Numbered from the stretch's first letter, positions 35,159 through 45,112 are shown. The stretch is 64,000 nt of DNA from Fulvivirga lutea (GCF_017068455.1 NZ_CP070608.1:916501-980500); one strand, 5' to 3'. Made by a program: numbers and translations. Notes: generated from the sequence alone by a model not told the origin.

Positions 35159-35855
35159 TGATGAGCGTTTGGCAAGAAAGGAACTCACTTCTTTATTGGC
35201 CGAGCATGCGTATATAAAAGTAATTGGTGAAGCAGCCAATGCAGATGAAGCCCTAGAGCTAATTAATAATGAAAATCCTGACCTGCTGTTTTTAGATATT
35301 CAAATGCCGGGAAAAACGGGTTTTGAATTACTGGAAATGCTGGATGATGTACCTCAGGTAATTTTCACTACTGCCTATGATGAGTATGCATTAAAAGCCT
35401 TTGAAGTAAATGCATTGGATTACGTACTAAAGCCAATTCAGCCAGAAAGATTAGCCGAAAGCTTAAAGAAACTCAAGAAAGTGGAGGAGGCTGAGAAAGC
35501 GAAGGAACTTAGCGGTAAACTAGGAATTGACGATCAAGTGTTCGTAAAGGATGGAGATAGATGTTGGTTTGTGAGCCTTTCCAATGTGCGGGTATTTGAA
35601 TCAGATGGCAATTACATTAAAGTTTATTTCGATAATAACAGGCCAATGATTCATAAATCGTTGAATGCTTTAGATGAGAAATTGGACCCAAAACATTTTT
35701 TTAGAGCGAGTAGAAAGCACATTATAAACCTGAGCTGGGTTGAAAGCATCGAACCGTGGTTTAATGGTGGATTAATGGTAAAATTAAAAGGAGGTGATAA
35801 AGTTGAAGTTAGTAGAAGGCAAGCTGCCAAATTCAAAGACAGGATGAGCCTTTAA
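35139..35855 (+). CDS. LytTR-family response regulator
   Basis: 238 residues: a receiver domain (1-115) with acidic pocket DDE (7-9), phospho-acceptor Asp53 in LLFLDIQMPG and a conserved KP at its end, then a LytTR DNA-binding domain (about 135-235, with SDGNYIKVY and FFRASRKHIINLSWV). It pairs with the overlapping LytS-type kinase. Targets are probably imperfect direct repeats upstream of cell-envelope genes (family knowledge). The stop codon overlaps that of the convergent gene. Confidence 0.95.
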   Translation: MRALIIDDERLARKELTSLLAEHAYIKVIGEAANADEALELINNENPDLLFLDIQMPGKTGFELLEMLDDVPQVIFTTAYDEYALKAFEVNALDYVLKPIQPERLAESLKKLKKVEEAEKAKELSGKLGIDDQVFVKDGDRCWFVSLSNVRVFESDGNYIKVYFDNNRPMIHKSLNALDEKLDPKHFFRASRKHIINLSWVESIEPWFNGGLMVKLKGGDKVEVSRRQAAKFKDRMSL

Positions 35856-36232
35856 CTTGATTGCGATTGTTTTTTCACCAGTTCGATTAATTCGGCCTCT
35901 ACGTTCCAGTCCTTGGCTAGCTTTAACATAGCGGTAGCTTCAAGTTCCGTTACATAGCCTTTGAGGTTATTGGCCTGCCAAACCATGTCAATGTACATTA
36001 CGCGTTTTTCTTTCGCATAATCGCCTACAACATCGTTCAGATATTCCCTTGCACGATCAAAAGAGTTGAAGTAATCTTTGGCAATAAACTCGTTAGCCCA
36101 CTTTAATTCTTCATGACCATCCAATTCGTCAGCCGTTTCTTCTAAATTCTGACGTTCATCGTCATCTAAACCATGGTAATGGAAAATGACTGATTTCAGG
36201 AGCAGGTATGCTTTCTTTTCTTCGCTGGTCAT
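35852..36232 (-). CDS. Helical TerB-like protein of unknown function
   Basis: 126 residues, acidic and fully helical, cytoplasmic, no cysteines. The C-terminal half (YIDMVWQANNLKGYVTELEA followed by AMLKLAKDWNVE) resembles the seven-helix TerB tellurite-resistance fold, where Asp/Glu pairs bind metal. The match is by eye and weak. It is convergent with the LytTR regulator; the two stop codons overlap by two bases. Confidence 0.7.
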   Translation of the reverse strand: MTSEEKKAYLLLKSVIFHYHGLDDDERQNLEETADELDGHEELKWANEFIAKDYFNSFDRAREYLNDVVGDYAKEKRVMYIDMVWQANNLKGYVTELEATAMLKLAKDWNVEAELIELVKKQSQSS

Positions 36233-36273
36233 AATTTAAGGAAGTACAAAAAAATGAATTATTACGATAAAAA

Positions 36274-37029
36274 CTAATATAATTCAAGTTTATAAATAAC
36301 CGGTCTACTCGGACTGGCATCCAATACAATATTAAGAGTTTGTAAATTCAGTAAATACAAACCGTCATCTATTTTATTATCAACATAAATTAATTCAGTG
36401 ATGGTACACTCTTTCCGAATTGAACTGCCACTGCCCCAAAATGCATTGTGGGCTGAAAGCTTACCGCCATCCACCTCTCTGTCAACCGAGGGCAAGTCTA
36501 CCAACAGGTGCCTAACACCAGTTTGATTTAATTCTTCGGCAATTTTAGCATCCAAATATGGCGGGTTAGTACCTGAGTATTTTTTTGACAACTTCTGTTG
36601 ATCATTGGGTAATGTTCGAATGATCATTGCTTCAGTGGAATAACGCCTTTTTTCGTTAAATGAATCAATAGTTAATAGACGGTCACCATTTTCCACAGAA
36701 GCGGGTTCAATTGTAATCAGCTCAGCTAAACAATGATATTCTTTCAAGAGATTGTGAATTGTAGCATTCTCATCACTCGAGATATGTCCGTAAGTTTCTG
36801 TATGAGTTCCATTACCGTGAGGGGTAAGTGTTACCTTCTTATGGTTCACGCTTCCTCCCTGCTTAACATCTCCAATAAAATCACCGGATTTAATTACTTC
36901 AAAATTCACATCATCAGCCCAGTAGCAAGCAGGGTTTTGTATTCCTTCATTCAATGGAATAGAAATATCTATCGGCTGAGACAAATCAGCTTGATAAGTT
37001 TTACCTTGATGGGTGAAGTTAATAATCAT
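36274..37029 (-). CDS. Cyclase-family (kynurenine formamidase-like) metal hydrolase
   Basis: 251 residues from the ATG at 37029; upstream in-frame ATGs (37038, 37074) add residues unlike the family. The metal motif H-x-G-T-H-x-x-x-x-x-H is recognisable in PHGNGTHTETYGH (about 69-81). An upstream DxSxPL strand (PIDISIPL) is the usual entry of the family. Members hydrolyse N-formylkynurenine or isatin-type amides; nothing here fixes the substrate. It overlaps the hemW stop by 11 nt, so the genes are co-transcribed. Confidence 0.82.
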   Translation of the reverse strand: MIINFTHQGKTYQADLSQPIDISIPLNEGIQNPACYWADDVNFEVIKSGDFIGDVKQGGSVNHKKVTLTPHGNGTHTETYGHISSDENATIHNLLKEYHCLAELITIEPASVENGDRLLTIDSFNEKRRYSTEAMIIRTLPNDQQKLSKKYSGTNPPYLDAKIAEELNQTGVRHLLVDLPSVDREVDGGKLSAHNAFWGSGSSIRKECTITELIYVDNKIDDGLYLLNLQTLNIVLDASPSRPVIYKLELY

Positions 37030-38146
37030 CTTTGTCATCAATAATAAATAAATCTTCCGTAATCTTATCGGCAATCAGTTTCCCCTCCTGAGTAAGGAAT
37101 AGCATGTTTTGCGCTCTTCTAATTTTTTTGGTCGTTACTAAATGATCAATATACTTTCGATCCAACTTCTTGTCCAGATCAAATAGGGTTAGGTCTACAC
37201 CCCACTTTGTTCTTAAAGATGTTAGTAAATAATCATTGGCCTTATCCGTTTCTGTTAGGTTTTCTATTGTAAATGGTATTTTTCCCTCTTCAATAGACTT
37301 CATATATTTCACGTTGTTGGAAACATTACTTTGTCGAGATTCTAAATTATAAGAGTGTGCACTTGGCCCCAACCCCAAATAGGGCTTTTGCCTCCAATAT
37401 GAAGAGTTGTGTTTCGATTCAAATCCCGGCAAACAAAAATTGGATATTTCATAATGCTCGTAACCAGCTTTAATCAGTTCTGAAACAAGCATCTCAAACT
37501 GTTCAGCAGCGAAATCTTCAGACACAGGATTTAGTTTGCCTTTCTTAGCCCAATTACCAAAAGCAGTATTTGGTTCAATAGTTAGGCAATAGGCTGAAAT
37601 ATGTTGCGGGGCGAAGTCAACGAGCTTTTTAATATCTTCCAACCACAGCTTATGGCTTCTGTCGGGTATGCCATAAATGAGATCTACACTCACATTTTTA
37701 AAACCGCTTTTAGTAAGATCGGCCAACACTTGTACCGACTCTTTACTAGAATGCGCTCTGTTTAAAAATTTAAGCACATTATCATCAAATGATTGCATTC
37801 CAATGCTTAGCCTATTAACCCCCACTTGATGCAGCATTGCCAATTGGCTCATGGATAAATCATCAGGATTCGCTTCTAAAGTTATTTCCTCACAGGATGA
37901 TGTGTCAAACGTTGAATGTATCACACTGAGAATGGCGTTCAGTTCATTTTCATTCAACATTGAAGGTGTTCCACCACCAAAATAAATGGTCTTAACTGGC
38001 TCATTTAAATAGCCTTTTTGCAGCTCAATTTCTTTAACTATGGAGCTAACCATTTTCGTTTGCTGATCCTGATTAGTGCTAAAGTGAAAATCGCAATAGT
38101 GGCATGCCTGTTTACAAAAAGGAATATGAACGTATATACCTGCCAA
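37019..38146 (-). CDS. hemW: Radical SAM HemW-like protein
   Basis: 375 residues. The radical SAM motif CKQACHYC gives Cys11, Cys15 and Cys18, preceded by IYVHIPF, with the extra CDF tail typical of HemW. The FGGGTPSML and the SIGMQSFDDNVLKFLNRAHS motif confirm the family, and a C-terminal HemN_C domain (about 290-370) is present. HemW is a heme chaperone rather than coproporphyrinogen oxidase. It is upstream of the cyclase gene and divergent from the Omp85-like gene by 38 bp. Confidence 0.94.
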   Translation of the reverse strand: MAGIYVHIPFCKQACHYCDFHFSTNQDQQTKMVSSIVKEIELQKGYLNEPVKTIYFGGGTPSMLNENELNAILSVIHSTFDTSSCEEITLEANPDDLSMSQLAMLHQVGVNRLSIGMQSFDDNVLKFLNRAHSSKESVQVLADLTKSGFKNVSVDLIYGIPDRSHKLWLEDIKKLVDFAPQHISAYCLTIEPNTAFGNWAKKGKLNPVSEDFAAEQFEMLVSELIKAGYEHYEISNFCLPGFESKHNSSYWRQKPYLGLGPSAHSYNLESRQSNVSNNVKYMKSIEEGKIPFTIENLTETDKANDYLLTSLRTKWGVDLTLFDLDKKLDRKYIDHLVTTKKIRRAQNMLFLTQEGKLIADKITEDLFIIDDKDDY

Positions 38147-38184
38147 TTCTTTATCTTTAATTTCACTTAAAGTTAGCGGATTTC

Positions 38185-39870
38185 TTGAGGCGTTTAATAG
38201 TTACCATCTTTTTCCTTACCCCATATTTAGGTTCACCGGTTTTTGGTCAGCTTGTGCAAACGTTCAATCCAACTGACAGTCTGCTACTCTCTAGATACAC
38301 TAAAGACTTGAGAAAAGTTGGCACAGACTCAATTGCATTGCACAGGCTTTCACAGGAAGTACTCAATGACCTGTATAGTAAAGGTTTTCTGGAGGCGGCT
38401 TTTAACATACATCATTCAGATTCTATTTATCAAGTGAACTGGGTAGTGGGCCGGCAGTATCAGTGGGCTCAACTCGGCCCTGGTAATGTGCCTGAATATA
38501 TGTTGAGTAAAATTGGCTACAGGTCAAAACTATATTCCAACCAGCCATTCAATCTACAGCAGTTGTCTAAATTGTTTAAAGGAATTATCAAGGAATCTGA
38601 AAATAATGGGAGACCCTTCGCTTCCATCAAATTGGACTCGTTATCGATAGAGGATGGAACATTTAAGGCTACCTTACATTACAATTCAGGTCCACAAATA
38701 CTCTTCGATCAATTAATGATTATTGGCACTGATAAGGTAAAGAAAAAGTGGCTCTCAAGTTATTTGAATATAAGGCCCAACCAGCCTTTTGATCAAAAGT
38801 TAGTAGATAAGATTCCAAATAACATCGAACATTTAAATTTTGTAAGTCTTGTTAGTGCTCCTTCTGTAGAATTCAAAAACTCTAAAGCCGAGGTGATTAT
38901 AGAACTGGAAGAAAATAAATCTAATTCCATAGATGGTATCATTGGTTTTCTGCCCAATGAGCAGGAAGACGGTAAGCTACTGGTTACGGGCCAGGTATAT
39001 TTGGGACTGAACAATCTCTTTAATTCAGGTAAGTCCTTGAACATGGAATGGCAAAGCCTGAAGCCGAGAACTCAATTGCTCGACTTGCAATACAGGCACC
39101 CCAACTTATTTCGATCAAATTTTGATTTCCAGGGAAATTTTTATCTGTTTAAAGAAGATTCTATTTTTCTGAATCGATCTTCTCAGCTCTCATTTATTTA
39201 CAGCAATTATAATAGCGAACTAGGTGTATTCTATCGGAACAATAGTTCAACAACCCTTGCCACCAACACAGAGTTGCAGAATATTAATGACCTAAAAGTT
39301 AACTACTATGGGTTGAATTACTCCTATGGGATTAATAGCTCTTTTAACACATCTAAAACGGGCATATTCTTTTATGGTGAGGGAGCAATTGGTAATAAAG
39401 AAATTGAGAGGGAAGAAATCAGCACCTCAACTCAGTATTTACTAAAAGGCCATATTAAAGGCCAGTGGAAAATCTCAAAGACATTTTCCATTTATAATGG
39501 TATGATGGCAGGGCAATTAGTTAATGATGATTTACTGAGAAACGACTTATTTCGGTTAGGTGGTTTGAAATCGATCAGAGGCTTCAATGAAAATTTCTTC
39601 TTTGCCGAAAAGTACTTCATCAATAAAACAGAGTTAAGACTTTACTATCAGGCGAACTCCTATCTTTTCCTTTTTTATGATCAAGGTTTTTTAGATTATG
39701 ATTTGCCGGGAGAGCGATTCAATGATAATCCTTTGGGTATTGGTGCCGGCATAGCATTAAAATTGAGTAGCGGTTTACTAAACTTAGCTTATGGGTTAGG
39801 CAAGTCAAATGATCAGGATTTTGACACCAGATTGTCCAAATTTCATTTCGGATATATTGCAAGATTCTGA
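38185..39870 (+). CDS. Omp85/TamA-like outer-membrane beta-barrel protein
   Basis: 561 residues with a signal peptide (1-22, ending VFGQ). Residues about 75-255 look like one or two POTRA-type domains (FDQLMIIGTDKVKKKWL onward); residues about 260-561 form a beta-barrel ending in aromatic F. The strand-crossing motif GGLKSIRGFNENFF contains the R-G-F tripeptide characteristic of Omp85 lid loops. It may insert or translocate outer-membrane proteins, a shorter relative of BamA. The start is TTG at 38185; no ATG lies between it and the previous in-frame stop at 38158. DUF4271 follows 15 bp later. Confidence 0.82.
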   Translation: MRRLIVTIFFLTPYLGSPVFGQLVQTFNPTDSLLLSRYTKDLRKVGTDSIALHRLSQEVLNDLYSKGFLEAAFNIHHSDSIYQVNWVVGRQYQWAQLGPGNVPEYMLSKIGYRSKLYSNQPFNLQQLSKLFKGIIKESENNGRPFASIKLDSLSIEDGTFKATLHYNSGPQILFDQLMIIGTDKVKKKWLSSYLNIRPNQPFDQKLVDKIPNNIEHLNFVSLVSAPSVEFKNSKAEVIIELEENKSNSIDGIIGFLPNEQEDGKLLVTGQVYLGLNNLFNSGKSLNMEWQSLKPRTQLLDLQYRHPNLFRSNFDFQGNFYLFKEDSIFLNRSSQLSFIYSNYNSELGVFYRNNSSTTLATNTELQNINDLKVNYYGLNYSYGINSSFNTSKTGIFFYGEGAIGNKEIEREEISTSTQYLLKGHIKGQWKISKTFSIYNGMMAGQLVNDDLLRNDLFRLGGLKSIRGFNENFFFAEKYFINKTELRLYYQANSYLFLFYDQGFLDYDLPGERFNDNPLGIGAGIALKLSSGLLNLAYGLGKSNDQDFDTRLSKFHFGYIARF

Positions 39871-39885
39871 TACCTTCGAGTTCTA

Positions 39886-41004
39886 ATGGCAAAAAAGGGT
39901 TTTATAGTATTTCTATTCTTAATCTTTGGCGGTGGACTATCAGCTCAGGTAGATACTGTTAAAGTTCAGGATTTTAGCAACAATTGGGTATTCTTCAATG
40001 GTTCCGAAATATTACCATTAGTTAAAAAAAGTGACTTCAGTGGAAATATCATCTCCTTTTCGGTGGATAAAACTAGCATGCAGGATGCGCTCATACGCGT
40101 TTCTCATCCAAAGGCATATTCTGTTTTTGTTAATGATGAATTGATCGAAACTGGTTCTGGTGATATTTACCTTGATTTAAATGATTTAGGAATAAATGAT
40201 TCGGAAATAAATCTAACTGTTTATTCAAAGGAGTTGAACCCTTACTTATTAATTACATCAGCATTAAAGCTTGTAGATCAATCGTTAAGTCCTATATCAA
40301 ACGATGTGGTAATTGTTAACCCACGCTCGAAAGAGTCCTTTAAAAGTTTTTATATAGCAGCATGGATTATAATCTTGGTTTATTTAGCAGCTCTTTTAAC
40401 CTATTACCCAAGAATGCTGGATGAGTATTTTAGAGTAACCAGAGCATTTTCTCCGAGAGAGCTTGACGAAAACCTTCTTAAAAACAGAATATTTACCGGT
40501 ACTAATATTAGCTTCTATGTATTCATTAGCCTATCTCTTGGGTTACTCATTATATCTACCATTCATCTTTCAGGGTTGTTTCCCGAACAGTTGCGGTATT
40601 ATCCGGATACAATGTTAATGGGATTAATAAACTGGCTATTTATATCTCTCTTGGTTTTGGCTTCAATACTTTTGAAATATATTATAATAAGTGTCTTCAC
40701 CAGCCTTTTTCAGCTCAAAGATTTTTTAAGTAATCATTTCTATAATTTTCTAAGGCTGGGATTAATAATTACCATGCCACTTAATGTATTTATAGGTGTC
40801 GTTTATTTTGGAATTTATCAGTATCCCCACACCATTTACCAAAGTGTTTATTCCTTATTATTATATGCGAGTTTACTAGTGGTGGCTATCATCTATCTCA
40901 AATTAATGAATTCGGGAGGCTATAAAAATCTTCATTTATTTTCATACCTTTGCGGCACGGAATTGATACCCTATGTTATCATTCTGAATTTAGGAATTTA
41001 TTAG
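39886..41004 (+). CDS. DUF4271 domain-containing membrane protein
   Basis: 372 residues: a signal peptide (1-20), a beta-rich periplasmic domain to about residue 150 and seven or so helices to the C-terminus, where the family motif YKNLHLFSYLCGTELIPYVI is seen. DUF4271 genes commonly sit between an envelope gene and hemD in Bacteroidota, close to T9SS genes. Function unknown. It belongs to the run that begins at 38185. Confidence 0.85.
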   Translation: MAKKGFIVFLFLIFGGGLSAQVDTVKVQDFSNNWVFFNGSEILPLVKKSDFSGNIISFSVDKTSMQDALIRVSHPKAYSVFVNDELIETGSGDIYLDLNDLGINDSEINLTVYSKELNPYLLITSALKLVDQSLSPISNDVVIVNPRSKESFKSFYIAAWIIILVYLAALLTYYPRMLDEYFRVTRAFSPRELDENLLKNRIFTGTNISFYVFISLSLGLLIISTIHLSGLFPEQLRYYPDTMLMGLINWLFISLLVLASILLKYIIISVFTSLFQLKDFLSNHFYNFLRLGLIITMPLNVFIGVVYFGIYQYPHTIYQSVYSLLLYASLLVVAIIYLKLMNSGGYKNLHLFSYLCGTELIPYVIILNLGIY

Positions 41005-41043
41005 AATCAAATTACTCAATAAGGTTATTCGTTGATTTCCACT

Positions 41044-41820
41044 ATGACTGACAATGTGAAAGAGAGGATGCGGGAAGTGAAAAGTATCCTGGTCTCCCAA
41101 CCCGAACCAAACGATGAAAATTCTCCCTACTTCAAACTTGCTGAAAAATACGACCTAAAGGTTGACTTTAGACAGTTCATCCAGGTTGATCCTGTTTCAG
41201 TGAAAGAGTTTAGAAAGCAGAAAATTGATATTCTAAATCATACAGCTGTAATATTTACTAGTAGAAATGCTGTGGATCATTTTTTCAGCATTTGTACGGA
41301 GCTGAAAATAGAAATGCCTGCAGATATGAAATACTTCTGTATTTCTGAGCAGACAGCAAATTATTTGCAGAAGTATATCATAATTAGAAAGAGAAAGATA
41401 TTTACAGGTCACAGAACCGCAGGGGACTTAATTGAGATTTTAAAGAAGCATAAGAATGAGAAATACTTATTTCCTTGCTCAGATATCAGAAAAGATGATA
41501 TACCTGAGTTTTTAGGACAGAATGGGTATAATTATTCAGAGGCTATTATCTACAGAACTGTAGCTAGTGATTTGAGTGACCTTGAGAATGTGTATTATGA
41601 TATATTAGCATTCTTTAGCCCATCAGGAATCAACTCATTATTAGTTAATTTCCCTGATTTCAAACAAAACAAAACAAGAATAGCGGCCTTTGGTCCTACT
41701 ACAGCTAAAGCTGTAAGAGATGCCGGTTTAATATTAGATATTGAAGCACCTCTTCCAAATGCGCCTTCAATGACAGGTGCCATTGAGTTGTACATAAAGA
41801 AAGCTAACGGTCTCAAGTAG
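41044..41820 (+). CDS. hemD: Uroporphyrinogen-III synthase (HemD-like)
   Basis: 258 residues from the ATG at 41044; a TTG four codons upstream is open but less likely. The two-domain HemD fold is suggested by VSQPEPNDENSPYF at the N-terminus, AVIFTSRNAVDHFF (about 75-88) and DILAFFSPSGINSLL plus IAAFGPTTAKAVRDAGL in the C-terminal half. HemD converts hydroxymethylbilane to uroporphyrinogen III. HemD proteins diverge strongly, so this rests on these patches and the conserved position after DUF4271. T9SS genes follow. Confidence 0.88.
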   Translation: MTDNVKERMREVKSILVSQPEPNDENSPYFKLAEKYDLKVDFRQFIQVDPVSVKEFRKQKIDILNHTAVIFTSRNAVDHFFSICTELKIEMPADMKYFCISEQTANYLQKYIIIRKRKIFTGHRTAGDLIEILKKHKNEKYLFPCSDIRKDDIPEFLGQNGYNYSEAIIYRTVASDLSDLENVYYDILAFFSPSGINSLLVNFPDFKQNKTRIAAFGPTTAKAVRDAGLILDIEAPLPNAPSMTGAIELYIKKANGLK

Positions 41821-41881
41821 CCCAAATTAGGGGATAATTGAATTACTAAATTGTAAAATTTACTCTTTTAGAGATTGTTTC

Positions 41882-41913
41882 TTGAATCTATTCTTAAATT
41901 TCACGTATATTTA
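41882..41913 (+). promoter_or_regulatory. Putative promoter of porP/sprF
   Basis: TTG at 41882-41884 and TATATTTA at 41906-41913 are separated by 21 bp. The -7 element differs from TAnnTTTG at the last base only. It ends 21 bp before the ATG. Confidence 0.4.
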
Positions 41914-41934
41914 AGACTGCTTTAGACTTCAGGT

Positions 41935-42897
41935 ATGCGAAAGATATTTTTTTATATATGGCTGGGGGTCTTATTTTTTAATAGCAATATAGTAAAGGCC
42001 CAGCAGGATGCACAGTTTTCTTACTACATGAAAAACATGTTGTACTACAATCCTGCGTTTGCCGGTTCCGAGGGAATTACTCAAATTACAGCTCTTCACA
42101 GAACACAATGGGCAGGCTATGCATCATCCTTTGATGATGGTGGGGCTCCTCAAACTCAGGTGTTAAGTTTAACGACACCTATTTATAAATTCAGAAGTGG
42201 CTTTGGTGCTCATATTGTCAACGATAATTTGGGTCCATTGAATAATCTGGAAATCCAACTTTCCTATGCTTATCATTTAGGTATTAAAAATTCTAAACTC
42301 AGCTTCGGTTTAAGAAGTGGAATTTACTCCCAGTCCATTGACTTTGATCAATACAGAGCTATTCAGCCCGATGATCCTTTACTGAGTAATAAAAGTGGTA
42401 AAGAGTCTCAGGTAAGACCTGATCTTGCCATGGGCGTTTACTTCCGTTCTGAAAAATATTATGCAGGATTTAGTTTCAATCACTTGCTTAAAGCGGAGTT
42501 TGATTTCGGAACGAATACTATTAGAAATGCACTGGAGAATCATGCCTACTTAACACTAGGGTATATTCACAGCGTAAATTTCGATCTGAAATTAGAGCCT
42601 TCAATGTTAGTGCAAACTGACTTCAACCAATACAGTTTTATTTTAGGCGGCCTTGCATATTATAAAGATACCATGTGGGGCGGAGCCTCTTTTCGCCAGG
42701 GCGATGATATAAATATTTTGTTAGGATATAATTTTTTGAAAGATAAGTCGTTAAGCTTTGGCTATTCCTTTGGTTATGTAATTAAAGACCAGGATGCAAA
42801 ACAACCAACAAATCATGAGGTGATATTAAGTTATCAGCTACCAGTGAATCCGGGAACGGGCAAAAAAGTTGTACGAACTCCGAGGTTCAGACATTAA
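41935..42897 (+). CDS. Type IX secretion PorP/SprF-family outer-membrane protein
   Basis: 320 residues. A signal peptide (1-22, ending VKAQ) is followed by the family start QDAQFSYYMKNMLYYNPAFAGSEG and a beta-barrel of amphipathic strands. PorP/SprF proteins sit in the outer membrane and anchor or pass T9SS substrates, often for SprB-type or type B CTD cargo. It has its own putative promoter and precedes gldK by 186 bp. Cytophagales often have many paralogues, so cargo is not evident. Confidence 0.92.
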   Translation: MRKIFFYIWLGVLFFNSNIVKAQQDAQFSYYMKNMLYYNPAFAGSEGITQITALHRTQWAGYASSFDDGGAPQTQVLSLTTPIYKFRSGFGAHIVNDNLGPLNNLEIQLSYAYHLGIKNSKLSFGLRSGIYSQSIDFDQYRAIQPDDPLLSNKSGKESQVRPDLAMGVYFRSEKYYAGFSFNHLLKAEFDFGTNTIRNALENHAYLTLGYIHSVNFDLKLEPSMLVQTDFNQYSFILGGLAYYKDTMWGGASFRQGDDINILLGYNFLKDKSLSFGYSFGYVIKDQDAKQPTNHEVILSYQLPVNPGTGKKVVRTPRFRH

Positions 42898-43083
42898 TGA
42901 TAAAAAATTTTGGATTTAGGAATAATTTAAACAATTTGTAAAATATATTTAAAATTTTAGGAGTTGAAAATCTGACTTCTCTCATTTTAAATAGATTTTT
43001 TTTTATATATTTCCGCTTCAAAATTTAAACTAAACTAGTTGGCTTTAACTTAATGACAGTTAGAGAATTAAAGAAAGAGTGTT

Positions 43084-44160
43084 ATGCGTAAAGTAATTAG
43101 AAGATTCTTCTACTCGTTGGCAATGTTGTCATCAGCCCTTCTTGGTGGTTGCGGACTATTAGGACTAGGCGGAGGAGCCGGAGGTGATGGTGGAGAACTG
43201 GTGGGAGTTCCAGGCAGAGAAGGCTGGGTAATGGTAAGGCCATATGGTATGGTTCCAATTCCAGCTGGTACATTCCACATGGGTCAGGCCGATGAGGATC
43301 CTGCATCAACGCAAATCAATTTTAACAAGCAAATCACAATCGGTTCATTCTACATGGATGATACCGAAATCACAAATAACGAGTATCGTCAATTTATTGA
43401 TCTTTTAATGCAAGACTCTATAAGTGTTTTGGGTGAAGAGAAAATAAAGAGTGATTACTACCCTGATACTACCGTATGGGTTAAAGACTTTGCGCACCAC
43501 ATGGGTGATCCTGTAATGGACTACTACTACTGGCATCCGGGTTATGATGACTATCCTGTTGTTGGGGTTAATTGGGAAGCAGCCGTTTATTTCTCTAAAT
43601 GGAGAACTGCTTACTGGGCAGATTACAGAAGAAGTGTAGGTGAAGTGCCTATGCCTTCATTCAGATTGCCTAACGAGGCTGAATGGGAATATGCAGCAAG
43701 AGGAGGTAGAGATATGGCAAAATACCCATGGGGTAACCCTTATATAAGAAACTCTAAAGGTTGTATGCTAGCGAACTTCAAGCCGGGAAGAGGTAACTTT
43801 TACGATGATGGTTTTGCATATACAGCGCCAGTAGCATCTTATTTTGCTAATGACTACGGACTTTATGACATGGCAGGGAACGTTTCAGAATGGTGTTTGG
43901 ATGATTTTAATCCAGCTTCAGTACCATTAGTATGGGATTTGAATCCGCAGTATATTGAGAAAAGGACTGATCCTGATCACCCAAGATACAATCCTGACAT
44001 TTACCCTAAAAAGGTTATTAGAGGAGGTTCTTGGAAAGATGTTGCATACTACTTAGAAACAGGAACTAGAACATTTGAATTTAAAGATTCAACAAGAGCA
44101 TACATAGGATTTAGAAACGCGATGACTCACCTTGGAAGATCATCTGGAGCTGAGTTCTAG
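43084..44160 (+). CDS. gldK: T9SS ring lipoprotein GldK (PorK)
   Basis: 358 residues with a lipoprotein signal: lipobox LLGGC puts the modified cysteine at residue 23. The rest is a formylglycine-generating-enzyme-like (SUMF1) domain: IPAGTFHMGQADED, then VVGVNWEAAVYFSKWR, the RLPNEAEWEYAARGG motif, DMAGNVSEW and VIRGGSWKD. GldK joins GldN in the periplasmic ring below the outer membrane of the type IX secretion system. The glycine-rich linker after Cys23 (about 23-48) is long. It heads the gldKLMN operon. Confidence 0.97.
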   Translation: MRKVIRRFFYSLAMLSSALLGGCGLLGLGGGAGGDGGELVGVPGREGWVMVRPYGMVPIPAGTFHMGQADEDPASTQINFNKQITIGSFYMDDTEITNNEYRQFIDLLMQDSISVLGEEKIKSDYYPDTTVWVKDFAHHMGDPVMDYYYWHPGYDDYPVVGVNWEAAVYFSKWRTAYWADYRRSVGEVPMPSFRLPNEAEWEYAARGGRDMAKYPWGNPYIRNSKGCMLANFKPGRGNFYDDGFAYTAPVASYFANDYGLYDMAGNVSEWCLDDFNPASVPLVWDLNPQYIEKRTDPDHPRYNPDIYPKKVIRGGSWKDVAYYLETGTRTFEFKDSTRAYIGFRNAMTHLGRSSGAEF

Positions 44161-44225
44161 TATTTGATAATTTGAACCAAATAGATTAAACTTATAAACT
44201 AGTATTAAATTAAAACTTTAAGACA

Positions 44226-45059
44226 ATGAGTAAAAAGAAAGGCGGATTTGCGGAATTAATGTTCAAGACCATAATGCCGAAAGTGTACGGTATTGGTGCA
44301 GCAGTAGTAATTGTTGGAGCATTATTTAAAATATTACACTTACCAGGAGCAAATGAAATGCTGATGATTGGTCTATCGACTGAAGCAGTAATTTTCTTCT
44401 TAAGTGCATTTGAGCCACCTCATGCTGAGCCGGATTGGTCAAAAGTATATCCTGAATTAGCGGAAGACTTTGAAGGCCCAACAGCAGCTCCTAGAATTTC
44501 TAACAAACCATCTGGAGCTAGTCCAACTCAAGAGTTAGATAAGATGCTTGAGAAAGCAAAAATTGGCCCTGAACTCATTGATAGCCTTGGAAAAGGAATG
44601 AAAAATATGGCAGAATCTGCTTCAAAAATGTCCAATTTGGCAGATGCAGCTGTAGCTACAAATGATTATGCTAAGAATGTGAAGACCGCCTCTCAATCAT
44701 TGTTAGATATGAATAAATCTTATGCATCAACAGCAACGGCAATGTCAGATATGGCTAATGCTTCTAAAGATGCGAAAGAATATCACGCTCAAATTCAGAA
44801 CGTTACTAAAAATTTAGGAGCACTGAATGCAGTTTACGAAATGGAGTTAAAAGATTCTGATAGCCATGTGAAAGCAATGAATAAATTCTACACAAATATG
44901 GCTCAGGCTCTTGAAGGAATGACTAGTGCAGGTGAGAATACTAAGAAATTTGCTAATGAATTAGACAAACTTACTGGTAACCTTACTTCTCTCAACAAGG
45001 TGTATGGCAACATGCTTACTGCAATGAGAGGTGGATCATCAAATCAGCCTCAGGGTTAA
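44226..45059 (+). CDS. gldL: T9SS/gliding motor protein GldL (PorL)
   Basis: 277 residues with two membrane helices (about 20-37 and 43-61), the second containing a buried glutamate (E53), as expected for the proton-driven GldLM motor. The C-terminal 200 residues are cytoplasmic and coiled-coil-like, rich in Ala/Ser/Met heptads and with repeat-like SASKMSNLAD and YASTATAMSDMANAS segments. GldL and GldM form a 5:2 inner-membrane complex that turns proton flow into rotation. It lies between gldK and gldM. Confidence 0.97.
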   Translation: MSKKKGGFAELMFKTIMPKVYGIGAAVVIVGALFKILHLPGANEMLMIGLSTEAVIFFLSAFEPPHAEPDWSKVYPELAEDFEGPTAAPRISNKPSGASPTQELDKMLEKAKIGPELIDSLGKGMKNMAESASKMSNLADAAVATNDYAKNVKTASQSLLDMNKSYASTATAMSDMANASKDAKEYHAQIQNVTKNLGALNAVYEMELKDSDSHVKAMNKFYTNMAQALEGMTSAGENTKKFANELDKLTGNLTSLNKVYGNMLTAMRGGSSNQPQG

Positions 45060-45112
45060 TTTGAAGACCTTAATGACATTTATGATTTATTCATTAACAA
45101 AATTTAATTAGA

